39,473 nt of DNA from an archaeon (lineage in GTDB: Archaea; Nanobdellota; Nanobdellia; Woesearchaeales; GW2011-AR9): positions 1-39,473 of the forward strand of contig NZCK01000013.1 in NCBI GenBank assembly GCA_002688265.1. Reading direction: 5' to 3'. Each line of letters opens with the position of its first letter. Position 1 is the stretch's first letter. The notes beneath the pieces were generated by a model. That model had not been told where the DNA came from. It saw nothing but the letters and a program-made list of their open reading frames with translations, and did not search any database. Position numbers and translations under genes: made by a program. This document shows, piece after piece, positions 8,040 through 15,992 of this stretch.

Positions 8040-9275
8040 ATGGTATTAAAAAATAATATTTTAACAGGATTAGTTGGTTTATTAATGGCAGTTAGTCCAG
8101 TTCATGCAAGTGAAGAGGATTATCAATTAGAACTTGTTTCATCACAAAAAACTATTAGTGATAATCTAAGAGAAGTTGATCATCAATTGTCTTGTACTCC
8201 TGCTGCTGCTAGATTTGCAAAACGTGCTGAAGAACAGAGAGGAATTATTGGAACAGTTGAAACTTATGAATTTGATTCAAATTTCTCATCACATGAAGAG
8301 TTTGTTCGAGTATTAGGGGAAGTGCATGAACATTTTATGCAAGGCGTAGAAGCTGATTTGTTACATAATTTTTCTTTTTTAGGTAACCCTGCAACCTATT
8401 CACGTTATTCAAATGGAGCAGTCCAATTAACAGGAATTGATCCAAATACAGGAAATGAATGGTTTATCTTAGATTTTCCAGAATTAGGATATAATTTTGA
8501 TTCTTCGATTAGTGATGTATTCTGGAAGGTACCTGGTGTAAGTGAGGAGTTAGGAAGGAATTATTTTGAACTTTCTTCTGACTCTAAAGACCATTTGCCA
8601 ATTGAAGCAGTTGTTGCAGCTGAAAGATTTGAAGCGAGAGTAACCTCTTATTTATGGGCATCAGTTCAAAATTATTTAGATGCTTGTGAAGAACCTGAGC
8701 AGACTGCTTTGGATGAAAATGAGTTTTTGGGAAGGTTAAAACCGGTTGAAACAAATGTTCAAACAACTCAAACCGAAAGAATTTCTTCTTTAGCAAATCA
8801 TGTTTTAATAAATAGAGAATTATTAGATGCTTTTGCAATTTGTGAAGATCCTAAATTTAATGGTGATTATGAAACTTATTCTCAGGAACAAGATGTTGTA
8901 GAGATGAATTTTACTTATGCAGGTGAATCATTAACATATGGTTTGAATCTAGAAGATAATACACTTGTAATTTCTGGAGTTAATCAACATAATGGTCGTG
9001 TTTTCACATTAATCGATACAGGAATGGTAGGATACAGGCCAGGAAGTTCTTCCCTTGATACAGTACATAATCTTCCTTTAGTTAGGATTAGTCAAAATGT
9101 AAATTCAATGACTGGAAGATTTGGTGCTGATGAGCAAGAAGATTTGGTTATGGCCGAGTTATATTTGACTAGTTATGCAAAGATAACTGATTTGCTTGTT
9201 GCAGCTGCTCCTTTGTATCAAGAAAGAAGTTGTATTGATGGTTTGCATACTCAAAATATGAGGGAAGAACAGTGA
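8040..9275 (+). CDS. Secreted protein of unknown function with two copies of a novel repeat
   Basis: 411 aa from ATG 8040, chosen because GGAG at 8030-8033 is 6 nt upstream; ATG 8028 is an alternative. A signal peptide ends near SPVHA. I do not recognise the family. Two halves resemble each other around a core of the form hydrophobic-x-(T/S)-G-x-(D/N)-x-N-x-G-x-x-F followed by a hydrophobic strand with Asp, then Y-x-(P/F)-x-S-S-x-x-D, ending near (V/L)P. Instances are VQLTGIDPNTGNEWFILD and LVISGVNQHNGRVFTLID. A third copy occurs in the next gene. Cys are few and spaced near repeat ends. First gene of a tightly packed run to 11331; probably a surface or periplasm-like component (inference). 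Confidence 0.75.
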   Translation: MVLKNNILTGLVGLLMAVSPVHASEEDYQLELVSSQKTISDNLREVDHQLSCTPAAARFAKRAEEQRGIIGTVETYEFDSNFSSHEEFVRVLGEVHEHFMQGVEADLLHNFSFLGNPATYSRYSNGAVQLTGIDPNTGNEWFILDFPELGYNFDSSISDVFWKVPGVSEELGRNYFELSSDSKDHLPIEAVVAAERFEARVTSYLWASVQNYLDACEEPEQTALDENEFLGRLKPVETNVQTTQTERISSLANHVLINRELLDAFAICEDPKFNGDYETYSQEQDVVEMNFTYAGESLTYGLNLEDNTLVISGVNQHNGRVFTLIDTGMVGYRPGSSSLDTVHNLPLVRISQNVNSMTGRFGADEQEDLVMAELYLTSYAKITDLLVAAAPLYQERSCIDGLHTQNMREEQ

Positions 9276-9910
9276 GATTGCCAACTTTGACAGTATTAGC
9301 TGGAATTGCAGCTTCAATGGGAAGCTATGTTGGACTAAATTTAGCAGAGATTGTGGGTGGAAATAATGAAAGTATGGAAGAATTTTTGGATAAGACTTTT
9401 GTGGCTCCAAAATTAGATGAACTGCAAGTAACAGATGAAAAAACAGCTCGCAATTGGGCCCTTGTGAAAGGATACGCTGCATGTTATGGGGAGAAGTTTG
9501 GACTTGAAGAAACTAGGACTGCAAAAGACGGGACTAAACGAGTTGAACGTAAAGATGTGTTGCGTTTGAACTTGATCTATCAGAATGAACCCTTGCATTT
9601 TGATGTTTACGATAATGGGTCCATCAAGATTTCTGGAACAAACTCAAACAATAGTGAATTATTTCATGTCTTTGATGTAGAAGCAGATTCTTATAATCCT
9701 AATAATTCTCCACAAGATAGTTCTTTTAATTTGCCAGGAACAGAATCATTTTCAAGTGGTTTGCTTGCAATGGAGGATAATATAAATTCTATGTATGAAC
9801 TTAGTTCGCAAATTGTAGAAGGTATTAATTGGGATGCAAAAGTTCCTTGTTCTATGTATGGGGAAGATGAAGTTATTGATAATTCTAGGAGATATGGATA
9901 TGAGATTTAG
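9272..9910 (+). CDS. Secreted/anchored protein with one copy of the same repeat
   Basis: 212 aa. GTG start overlaps the preceding TGA (GTGA), implying translational coupling. The N-terminal segment LTVLAGIAASMGSYVGLNLA is a signal or anchor. Residues 90-165 carry the third copy of the repeat of the upstream protein: IKISGTNSNNSELFHVFD, then YNPNNSPQDSSFNLPG, and downstream NINSMYEL matching NVNSMTGR. Function unknown; paralogy to the neighbour suggests they form one assembly. Confidence 0.72.
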   Translation: MRLPTLTVLAGIAASMGSYVGLNLAEIVGGNNESMEEFLDKTFVAPKLDELQVTDEKTARNWALVKGYAACYGEKFGLEETRTAKDGTKRVERKDVLRLNLIYQNEPLHFDVYDNGSIKISGTNSNNSELFHVFDVEADSYNPNNSPQDSSFNLPGTESFSSGLLAMEDNINSMYELSSQIVEGINWDAKVPCSMYGEDEVIDNSRRYGYEI

Positions 9911-10370
9911 TAAAGTTTTAGGTTCAGCTGCTTTGTTAGCAGGTGTTTGTTCTGCAGCAAATCTAGGAATTGAAAAATTATCTGAAGAAGGATATTTTGA
10001 TAACTCTCAAAATCAATATGTGAGAGAAATTAGAGAACGAGATAAAATTCATGATACACCTTTGATTACTGTTACTCCCAAAAATAGTCTGAGTTCTAGA
10101 ATACTTGGAGTTGATAGGTATGAACTTTGTCAAAGATTTTCACAATATGCTTCATATCATGGGGGAAGTTCTTTTTCTGATAAGCCAAACTGCACAATAG
10201 AAACAGTTGGTTCTCCAGGACCACTAGAAGTGCCTCGTGAAGCAGCAGCTTGGATAATGGACCCTTGGGTTGAAAGTAGTTTGTTTTTATTTTTGGGTTT
10301 GTATGGATTAAAAAGAGAAGAGGAGTTAGGAGAAGTGCAGTTAGACAAAAAGTATTCTGGAAGTGAATAA
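9900..10370 (+). CDS. Small membrane/secreted protein, unknown
   Basis: 156 aa from ATG 9900, 8 nt after AGGAG (9887-9891); it overlaps the end of the previous gene by 11 nt. Hydrophobic N-terminus (KVLGSAALLAGVCSAANLG) and a second hydrophobic stretch near the C-terminus (ESSLFLFLGLYGL) followed by a charged tail: the middle probably lies outside the membrane with both ends anchored. The protein at 12704 has the same design (two membrane segments around or beside an exposed part ending in KR/RR-EDE). Family not recognised. Confidence 0.68.
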   Translation: MRFSKVLGSAALLAGVCSAANLGIEKLSEEGYFDNSQNQYVREIRERDKIHDTPLITVTPKNSLSSRILGVDRYELCQRFSQYASYHGGSSFSDKPNCTIETVGSPGPLEVPREAAAWIMDPWVESSLFLFLGLYGLKREEELGEVQLDKKYSGSE

Positions 10371-10832
10371 ATGAAAACTCTCAAAGAAGCTCTTCCATTA
10401 GGTGAAACAGGTTTTAACATTGGAGATGGATTAGGGATTTTTACAAGACATGATCATCAAGAACAAATAAACTTTGAAATATATTCTACTTTAGGAATAA
10501 GATATTCTGCAACAATAAAATTTTACAATGGAATACATGCTTATGTAGATAGTTTAGTTATTACTCACTCAAATCAAGGTATGTCTTCTTCAATAGATGC
10601 TCTTTTAATGCTCAGATCAAATGAAGAAGGTGTTTTAGAAATTGATTGTGATGAAAGTATTTCTGATTTAATAGACCCATATCGAACGTATGATCAAGTC
10701 TGTAAGATGGCAACTATGTTTACATATAATCTGAAACATTTAGGAATATTAGAAAGAGGTTATATTATACTTAAATTTAAAGCAATTAATGATTTTTATG
10801 AAAAAGATAATCCTTCAGGGAGAAAAAAATGA
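10371..10832 (+). CDS. Cytosolic protein, unknown
   Basis: 153 aa, starting at the base after the preceding TAA. No signal peptide. Predicted beta-rich first half (INFEIYSTLGIRYSATIKFYN) and a more helical second half with a basic C-terminus. No family recognised. Placement inside the run of surface-protein genes suggests an accessory role in their assembly or control. Confidence 0.65.
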   Translation: MKTLKEALPLGETGFNIGDGLGIFTRHDHQEQINFEIYSTLGIRYSATIKFYNGIHAYVDSLVITHSNQGMSSSIDALLMLRSNEEGVLEIDCDESISDLIDPYRTYDQVCKMATMFTYNLKHLGILERGYIILKFKAINDFYEKDNPSGRKK

Positions 10833-11179
10833 CTTATGAGTGGAAAGAAAAATTTTATGTTGGAACTTTAGATTCTGAACAAGGTAGTTTGGTGAAACAA
10901 GTTTTATCTGAATATGGATATCCAACAGTATCTTCTATGAGTAGAGAATTTGATGAAGTTACTTTGAACACTTTAAATCGTTGTTTGAAAGGGGATGGCC
11001 CAATATTAGAATCATTTGCGAATTGGTTGAAAGTAGTTTCAGACACAGATGAGAGATTAGATTTTTGTGGACGGAAAACATTGAAAGAAGGATGCCTGCA
11101 AATAAAGCAAGGACAAGAAAAGTTGATCCACTTTTACAACTCTATGATCAAACTTCTACAAATTTACGTGAAAGATTAG
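10829..11179 (+). CDS. Small protein with possible HTH-like segment, unknown
   Basis: 116 aa; ATGA overlap with the previous gene. The segment QVLSEYGYPTVSSMSREFDE then TLNTLNRCLKG looks helical and vaguely like a Cro/CI-type HTH, but this is weak. The last about 29 codons overlap the next gene in another frame, an unusually long overlap; either the C-terminus is real, or the two frames are pieces of one longer gene broken by a shift. Confidence 0.55.
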   Translation: MTYEWKEKFYVGTLDSEQGSLVKQVLSEYGYPTVSSMSREFDEVTLNTLNRCLKGDGPILESFANWLKVVSDTDERLDFCGRKTLKEGCLQIKQGQEKLIHFYNSMIKLLQIYVKD

Positions 11180-11331
11180 GTGCTGTTGAATTACCAGAAT
11201 CTAGTCGAATCAAAGCAGTATACGCATTACAAATTGCTGTTGAATTATTAGAAAATCCTGAACTAACAAATAGTCAATTAGAAGATATGATTGAAAGCAC
11301 AACTTTTTTGTTAGAAACTTATAGCACTTAA
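11092..11331 (+). CDS. Small helical protein, unknown
   Basis: 79 aa from ATG 11092; an in-frame TTG at 11065 would lengthen it by nine residues. Helical sequence (IKAVYALQIAVELLENPEL). It overlaps the preceding gene by 88 nt. Last gene of this run; convergent with the lipoprotein gene ending at 11358. Confidence 0.5.
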   Translation: MPANKARTRKVDPLLQLYDQTSTNLRERLGAVELPESSRIKAVYALQIAVELLENPELTNSQLEDMIESTTFLLETYST

Positions 11332-11357
11332 AAAGAATAATTTGATTGTACTAATTT

Positions 11358-12500
11358 TTATTCCCAAAGCCACTCAACTTCACCTTCTAAAAGCGGACTG
11401 TCTTCAAGATTGAATTCTTCCCAACTGAAAATATCATCTTCTAACTCTAAATCGCAATCCTGGCCACAATCTTTTCTTTTCAAATTCCATTCAACATTAA
11501 CCCATTCTATTTCAGTGTCATAAAGAACTCCACTCAAGTCAAGACTGTCATAAAAAGATCCAATTAAGTCTCCAGTTTCAGAAAAGTATTCACAAGACTT
11601 GGGTTCTTCTATATATGCGTCATCTAAAGTAAGTCGATCACATTCTTCACTATTTGTACCAGAACCAACTGTTACTTGTGGTACGGTGTATTCAGATGTT
11701 GTGCTACTATCTTCACCAAAGACGCAAGTGTATTCACTGCCATCTGTTGGTGTATCTTCTCGCAAAACTGCTCCATCTTCGCTGTCATAGTATTCGTAAA
11801 GCACAGCATAGTTTGTTGTAGTTTTAGTTCCAGTGATTTGTGGTCTTACATTAAGTTGGTACTCCCCTGTGTCAGTGTTAAGATATCCAAAATATGTTTC
11901 TGTGAAAAGATCTTCTGGAATTTCAAAATATTGCGAATCACTTGCAGATCGTGTTTCTTCGAAACTTGTGTAAACCTGCCCTGCTTGACAAGGATTCTCT
12001 TTGTATGTTTGAGCAGATCCCTGATCGATAACTTGCACTTGCTCGAAGTATAACCAAAGTTCGTTATCGGCTTCTTGCAATGCTTTTGCTTTTACTTGGA
12101 ATAGAGTAGAATAAGTTGAGATAGTTTCAGTTGAACTAGATTCTAAATGCTCTCCAGTTTCATAAAGAACCCAACCATAATAGTAAATGTCGTTGTCATC
12201 ATTTTCGTTTTCTGAATCTGAGTTAGTTGTAGTCGAATCAGCATTGTTTGAGTTTTCAGAATCACCTTGACTTTCTGAATCACTATTACTAGAATCTGGA
12301 TTGGTTGTTGTACTATCTTCAGCTGTTTCTGAATTAGAATCACTTTCTGATTCAGCTGCATTCTCTGTGTTTGCCTTTTGTTCTTGCAATTCTTGAATTT
12401 TAGCAAACTTTTCTTCTTGATTAGAATTATCTGTTGAGCATGAAGAGAACAGTAATGCGAAACTTAGAATAATTGTTAAAATCAAAGAAATATGTTTCAT
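11358..12500 (-). CDS. Lipoprotein with long Ser/Asn/Asp-rich linker
   Basis: 380 aa from ATG 12500 (a GTG two codons upstream is in frame). Type II signal peptide with lipobox LLFSSC. Residues about 30-105 are low-complexity Ser/Asn/Asp/Thr/Glu with several N-x-S/T sites, probably a glycosylated stalk. The C-terminal about 270 residues are beta-rich with a few Cys (ENPCQAGQVYTSF, EYTCVFG, KDCGQDC) and many Trp/Tyr; no family recognised. A TATA-like element at 12521-12531 (minus) sits about 26 nt from the start. Probably displayed on the cell surface. Confidence 0.75.
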   Translation of the reverse strand: MKHISLILTIILSFALLFSSCSTDNSNQEEKFAKIQELQEQKANTENAAESESDSNSETAEDSTTTNPDSSNSDSESQGDSENSNNADSTTTNSDSENENDDNDIYYYGWVLYETGEHLESSSTETISTYSTLFQVKAKALQEADNELWLYFEQVQVIDQGSAQTYKENPCQAGQVYTSFEETRSASDSQYFEIPEDLFTETYFGYLNTDTGEYQLNVRPQITGTKTTTNYAVLYEYYDSEDGAVLREDTPTDGSEYTCVFGEDSSTTSEYTVPQVTVGSGTNSEECDRLTLDDAYIEEPKSCEYFSETGDLIGSFYDSLDLSGVLYDTEIEWVNVEWNLKRKDCGQDCDLELEDDIFSWEEFNLEDSPLLEGEVEWLWE

Positions 12501-12520
12501 AATCACTTAGGATTAAGATA

Positions 12521-12531
12521 AAGTATTTTAA
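12521..12531 (-). promoter_or_regulatory. TATA box of the lipoprotein gene
   Basis: Minus strand TTAAAATACTT centred about 26 nt upstream of ATG 12500, consistent with a leaderless transcript. Confidence 0.45.
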
Positions 12532-12632
12532 GCTTTTGAAATGAAGAAAAACCAAGTTTTGTATTCAACTTTTTAACTTATTTAAGTATTTTCTAGTATT
12601 TTTTAATTTTAGTAAGTTTTTAGGTAAAAAGA

Positions 12633-12640
12633 TTTATATA
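12633..12640 (+). promoter_or_regulatory. TATA box of the 12704-16964 operon
   Basis: TTTATATA preceded by an A-rich BRE-like AAAAAGA. The predicted start near 12662 gives a leader of about 40 nt containing GGAG (12694-12697), 6 nt before ATG 12704. A leadered gene, unlike many leaderless ones in this window. Confidence 0.65.
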
Positions 12641-12703
12641 CTTAATTTAATTATTTGTTATCATTAAGTAGTAATTAAAACAAAAAATAAAACGGAGACA
12701 AAA

Positions 12704-13213
12704 ATGTCATTAAAAGGAATTATTGGAAGAGGAATGTTAGGGGTTGGTTTATTGGGATTAGCTGCAGCAGGTAGTGCTGGTATTAATCACATAATGGGAG
12801 AACAACAACATAGGGCAGCAAGTGAATCGTATGATGGTTGTGATTTTGTTAGTCATAGTGGGTGGACAGCTGGAACTGGTGCTTTAGCTCTAAGTGGGTT
12901 ATATTTAGCATTAGGTGGACTTGGCCCAAGACGTGAAGATGAAGATAATAGTCCTTGTTCAGGTTTAGTGAATAATCCTGGAAGGTATTTTTTAGATGAT
13001 CATGGACCAGATTCAAGCGTAGTATTTGATCCTAATGACGGATTGCAAACAAGATTCTTTGATCCAAGAGAGATTTCACCTGTTGGAAGTAGATTGCAAG
13101 CTCCAGAGGTACCAGCTCCAGTTAGAGTGTATACTGGGACTTCATTGGGACTTTTTGAAGCAGATTCACTTAGAGATTCATATCATACAGAAATACCTTT
13201 TCCGGAGGAATAA
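12704..13213 (+). CDS. Small membrane protein, unknown
   Basis: 169 aa. Gly-rich hydrophobic N-terminus (MLGVGLLGLAAAGSAGI) and a second hydrophobic segment (ALALSGLYLALGGLG) followed by RREDED, so two membrane passes with a short exposed loop and a C-terminal soluble tail. Same design as the protein at 9900. First gene of the second unknown-gene operon; no family recognised. Confidence 0.68.
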   Translation: MSLKGIIGRGMLGVGLLGLAAAGSAGINHIMGEQQHRAASESYDGCDFVSHSGWTAGTGALALSGLYLALGGLGPRREDEDNSPCSGLVNNPGRYFLDDHGPDSSVVFDPNDGLQTRFFDPREISPVGSRLQAPEVPAPVRVYTGTSLGLFEADSLRDSYHTEIPFPEE

Positions 13214-13217
13214 AAAA

Positions 13218-14015
13218 ATGAACGCAACAATATTAACATTATTAGGGCTGGCTGCTTGCTCAAGCAGTGACTACGGATTTAATTTACAAAAAGATTCTAC
13301 TCTAGGTGGAGCTGAAACTGGAGAAGTTAGTGAAGGTGACAGTACAGATACTGCTTTCGATACAGGAATGATTATTGAAGACACTGGTTTCGAAGCTTCA
13401 GATTATGACACAGGAAGAGATACTGGATTAATTGAAGATACAGACTCTACCCCTTATGAAACAAATGAAAGATGGTCATGTTCTGAAACTCCAGCAGCGA
13501 ACCTTGGCTGTAAAACCTTAGAAGATTATGCAGACTGTTACGTTAATACAGAAACAGGATTTTTGAATGCAATATTGGTTGTTGGAGAAGGTTCTTCAGC
13601 TAGTGATAGTTTAGCAATGACAGATTTGTTCTCTGCTATGACTTACACGAATTCTAGTGGAGTACAAGAGCCAGTTGAAATGCTAGATGCAATCAGATAT
13701 GATTCAGAGATTGATGACATAACCATGAATAATACTATTCTGATTGGATCATTAGAAGTAAATTCGCTAACTCAAAGTTTAGTTGGAGAATATCATCCCG
13801 CGCCTTCTCTAAAAGAAGATGAAGCAGTTGTTGGGATTTGCACACATGCAATTGGAACCAGTAGTTTGGTTGTAGCAGGTTATAATGATCATGCTACCAG
13901 AATGGCAGCACAAGTAATCGCTAACAGAAAAGATGAATTACAAGGTGATGTTATGGTAGTTGAAACGCCAAATGGAACTTATAACTGGGAAAGTGCAACA
14001 TTGCGTAATCCTTGA
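13218..14015 (+). CDS. Lipoprotein with an S-layer-like domain
   Basis: 265 aa from ATG 13218, behind GGAGG (13204-13208); the frame is open further upstream but that part overlaps the previous gene and lacks a signal. Lipobox LGLAAC (Cys14). Residues 44-80 are a Thr/Asp-rich stalk with repeated DTG. Residues 116-250 match the two ends of the S-layer protein at 33057: ILVVGEGSSASDSLAMTDLF versus its YFVVGEAAASVDNLAMTDIA, and LVVAGYNDHATRMAAQVIAN then KDEL versus its LVAGYSGDDTRLAGQVLAHR then YDEL. The central S-layer portion is absent, so this is a compact lipid-anchored version. It might link the S-layer to the membrane (inference). Confidence 0.75.
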   Translation: MNATILTLLGLAACSSSDYGFNLQKDSTLGGAETGEVSEGDSTDTAFDTGMIIEDTGFEASDYDTGRDTGLIEDTDSTPYETNERWSCSETPAANLGCKTLEDYADCYVNTETGFLNAILVVGEGSSASDSLAMTDLFSAMTYTNSSGVQEPVEMLDAIRYDSEIDDITMNNTILIGSLEVNSLTQSLVGEYHPAPSLKEDEAVVGICTHAIGTSSLVVAGYNDHATRMAAQVIANRKDELQGDVMVVETPNGTYNWESATLRNP

Positions 14016-14055
14016 TTTTTTTTTTGAAATTAATAAACTTAGGAGATAATTGAAA

Positions 14056-14535
14056 ATGAAATTTGAACAAAAATTAATAGTAGGAGTTGGAGCAGCAAGT
14101 ATTTTACTTAATGTATTTCAAGCTTATAATGCCATTGAATCAGAACAAGAAAGTTCTACAAGATATAATGAAGCAGTTGCGGAAGGACTAAATTTCAAAC
14201 CTAAAGCATTGTATTGTTCTCTTGGAAGCTTTCTAAAACTTGATGAAATTGGAATTTATGATGGGACAGATGAAAGTCTTGATCCAAAAATTGTCCAAGA
14301 TATCAGTTGTGTAGTTTATGATGTAGAAGGGAGAGAAACCAATTTTGATTCTAGTGGAGAATTAACTCTTGGATTACGAGCACATTATGGAAATTTTGTT
14401 AGTGGAACCCCACATATTTTAGCATTTGGTAGTCCAGCTTCTGATTTAGATCATAATAGTGAAAAAGCAAAAATTGCGCGAACACAATACATTGTTCACA
14501 ATTTTCATGTTGGTAGAACTAATGGGGCAGAATAA
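14056..14535 (+). CDS. Anchored surface protein, unknown
   Basis: 159 aa from ATG 14056, 10 nt after AGGAG (14041-14045); a TTG at 14050 is the alternative. One N-terminal membrane segment (LIVGVGAASILLNVFQAY) without a clear cleavage site, then a soluble domain with two Cys (ALYCSLGSF, DISCVVYDVEG) that may pair. A T10 run at 14016-14025 just upstream could thin out transcription from the earlier genes. Family not recognised. Confidence 0.68.
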   Translation: MKFEQKLIVGVGAASILLNVFQAYNAIESEQESSTRYNEAVAEGLNFKPKALYCSLGSFLKLDEIGIYDGTDESLDPKIVQDISCVVYDVEGRETNFDSSGELTLGLRAHYGNFVSGTPHILAFGSPASDLDHNSEKAKIARTQYIVHNFHVGRTNGAE

Positions 14536-15087
14536 ATGATTGAAAAAATACCTCTAATGGTCAGAGTCCTTTCAAAATATTTTCAAGGAGAAAACATGTT
14601 TATTGACAATGGCCTAGGAAAACCATCTCTTGAATTTAATTATGCAGATGCAACTGTAGACAAAGCAAACAACTTAGTAAGCGAAGGTCAAGTTTACTTA
14701 GGCGGTTTCCAATGTTTACTTGGAGATAGAGTTTTGAATATTGGAGTTGCTACTTGTGCTGAAGAAGAAGATGTAGGAGATCCAACTCTTTATGAATTTT
14801 CGTTAGAATATTTATCTCAAGGAAAAATAAATGAAGATGGTGAGTATGAACTTCCTTTAGATATTGTTAGTAGGGTTGAACAATCAGACATAGTCTATTT
14901 TAGGCAACCTTCTGGTGCAGCAGGGGTTTCTTATGCTCCAGAAAACACAAGTAAGCTTAGTTTAGTTGAAGAATTTCTTTCAGATATTTTAGCAATCCTT
15001 AGTTCAGAAAGAAGTATACAAAGAACAGAAGTGATGAAGGAAATAAATGAAATTAATTTTGATGATAATTATAGGAATGGAGTGTAA
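14536..15087 (+). CDS. Cytosolic protein, unknown
   Basis: 183 aa; starts at the base after the previous stop. A strong AAGGAG (14585-14590) stands 5 nt before an in-frame ATG at 14596, so the true protein may be 163 aa beginning MFIDNGLGKP. No signal peptide. Mixed alpha/beta with Cys pair (FQCLLGD, VATCAEEED) and a helical acidic C-terminus. No family recognised. Confidence 0.65.
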   Translation: MIEKIPLMVRVLSKYFQGENMFIDNGLGKPSLEFNYADATVDKANNLVSEGQVYLGGFQCLLGDRVLNIGVATCAEEEDVGDPTLYEFSLEYLSQGKINEDGEYELPLDIVSRVEQSDIVYFRQPSGAAGVSYAPENTSKLSLVEEFLSDILAILSSERSIQRTEVMKEINEINFDDNYRNGV

Positions 15088-15090
15088 AAA

Positions 15091-15285
15091 ATGAATGATG
15101 AACAACTGAGAGCAATGCCTGGAGTGGAATATTGGGACTTGAAACTCCATGCTTGGGAATTTGTTATATCAAAAAAATTACGAGATAGAGAATTGTATCT
15201 TAACACTTTAAACTTTATTGGCCTAATGAATTCTTATGAATCTAGACTGATACAAGAGAATGCGCCTTTGAAATATGATGGTTAA
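15091..15285 (+). CDS. Small helical protein, unknown
   Basis: 64 aa, 3 nt after the preceding stop and in step with its neighbours. Amphipathic, with two likely helices (WDLKLHAWEFVISKKLRDRE and LYLNTLNFIGLMNSYESR). No known motif. Confidence 0.6.
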   Translation: MNDEQLRAMPGVEYWDLKLHAWEFVISKKLRDRELYLNTLNFIGLMNSYESRLIQENAPLKYDG

Positions 15286-15304
15286 GAAAATTAATTGGAG
15301 ATAA

Positions 15305-15718
15305 ATGAAAATGAATTTAACAAACTTAATGAAAACAACAACAATTCTTGGAGCTATTGCAGTTGCAACCAGTTGCAGTATTGGAACAGAAATTGACTAT
15401 GGGCATTTGCAAACAGAGAACACAACTGTTGTTGAGAATGGCGAATTTACAAGAGTTGGAAAATGTGGAGATTACGATTTGTTTCGCTATGATGTTCAAG
15501 AAAGTGATGGTGCTACATCTATTGCAAATAAATTTAATTTATGGGATGATTCAAATAACAACAATTCTTGTCTTAATGCAGGTAATTTGAATGTTCAGTA
15601 TGCCGATGTCTTTGAACATGGGTGTAAAGCAGAGTTTTTGAGAGTGCAACCTTACTTACAAGATACAGACCAAGTGTTTGTACTTTGTCGAACAGAGAGA
15701 ATAAAAATTGATTATTGA
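15305..15718 (+). CDS. Small Cys-rich lipoprotein
   Basis: 137 aa; GGAG at 15297-15300, with ATG at 15305 or 15311. Lipobox VATSC, Cys24 in this form. The mature part of about 110 residues has five further Cys in motifs KCGDYDL, NSCLNAG, HGCKAE and VLCRTE, probably disulfide bonded. A stretch VQESDGATSIANKFNL faintly recalls a LysM opening, but the rest does not follow; I would not assign it. Confidence 0.68.
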   Translation: MKMNLTNLMKTTTILGAIAVATSCSIGTEIDYGHLQTENTTVVENGEFTRVGKCGDYDLFRYDVQESDGATSIANKFNLWDDSNNNNSCLNAGNLNVQYADVFEHGCKAEFLRVQPYLQDTDQVFVLCRTERIKIDY

Positions 15719-15737
15719 TTAAATTAAGGTTAAGAAC

Positions 15738-15947
15738 ATGGGAGATACAAAGGAATTATTAAGAAGAGTAGGTCAAATTTTTGATAGAGGGTTACATAAA
15801 CTTACAACATTTGATCAAGGACCAGTAGGATTTTATGATTATGATACCTTTGTTCCATTAGAACAAGGCTCAACTAATGGTTGGCCAATATCTTATTTTG
15901 GTTCAAGATCACCAATAAATTCTAAGAAGGTTAGTTACAATCGATAG
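15738..15947 (+). CDS. Small protein, unknown
   Basis: 69 aa, 19 nt after the previous stop. A short amphipathic N-terminal helix (KELLRRVGQIFDRGLHKL) is followed by an aromatic Gly/Pro-rich tail (GPVGFYDYDTFVP, NGWPISYFGSRSP). The tail could be a binding peptide. No family recognised. Confidence 0.55.
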   Translation: MGDTKELLRRVGQIFDRGLHKLTTFDQGPVGFYDYDTFVPLEQGSTNGWPISYFGSRSPINSKKVSYNR

Positions 15948-15992
15948 CAGATTGATTTTCAATGTTAATAAATATTTATCTTAAGAAAATAA

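Noticed and set aside
11599-12053. Plus-strand open frames opposite the lipoprotein
   Set aside because: Ser/Cys-rich shadow translations of the antisense lipoprotein gene.
13026-13217. Upstream extension of the 13218 lipoprotein frame
   Set aside because: It overlaps the previous gene, has no ribosome site and would bury the signal peptide and lipobox.
15305-15718. LysM domain in the small lipoprotein
   Set aside because: Only one short stretch resembles LysM; spacing and remaining residues do not fit.
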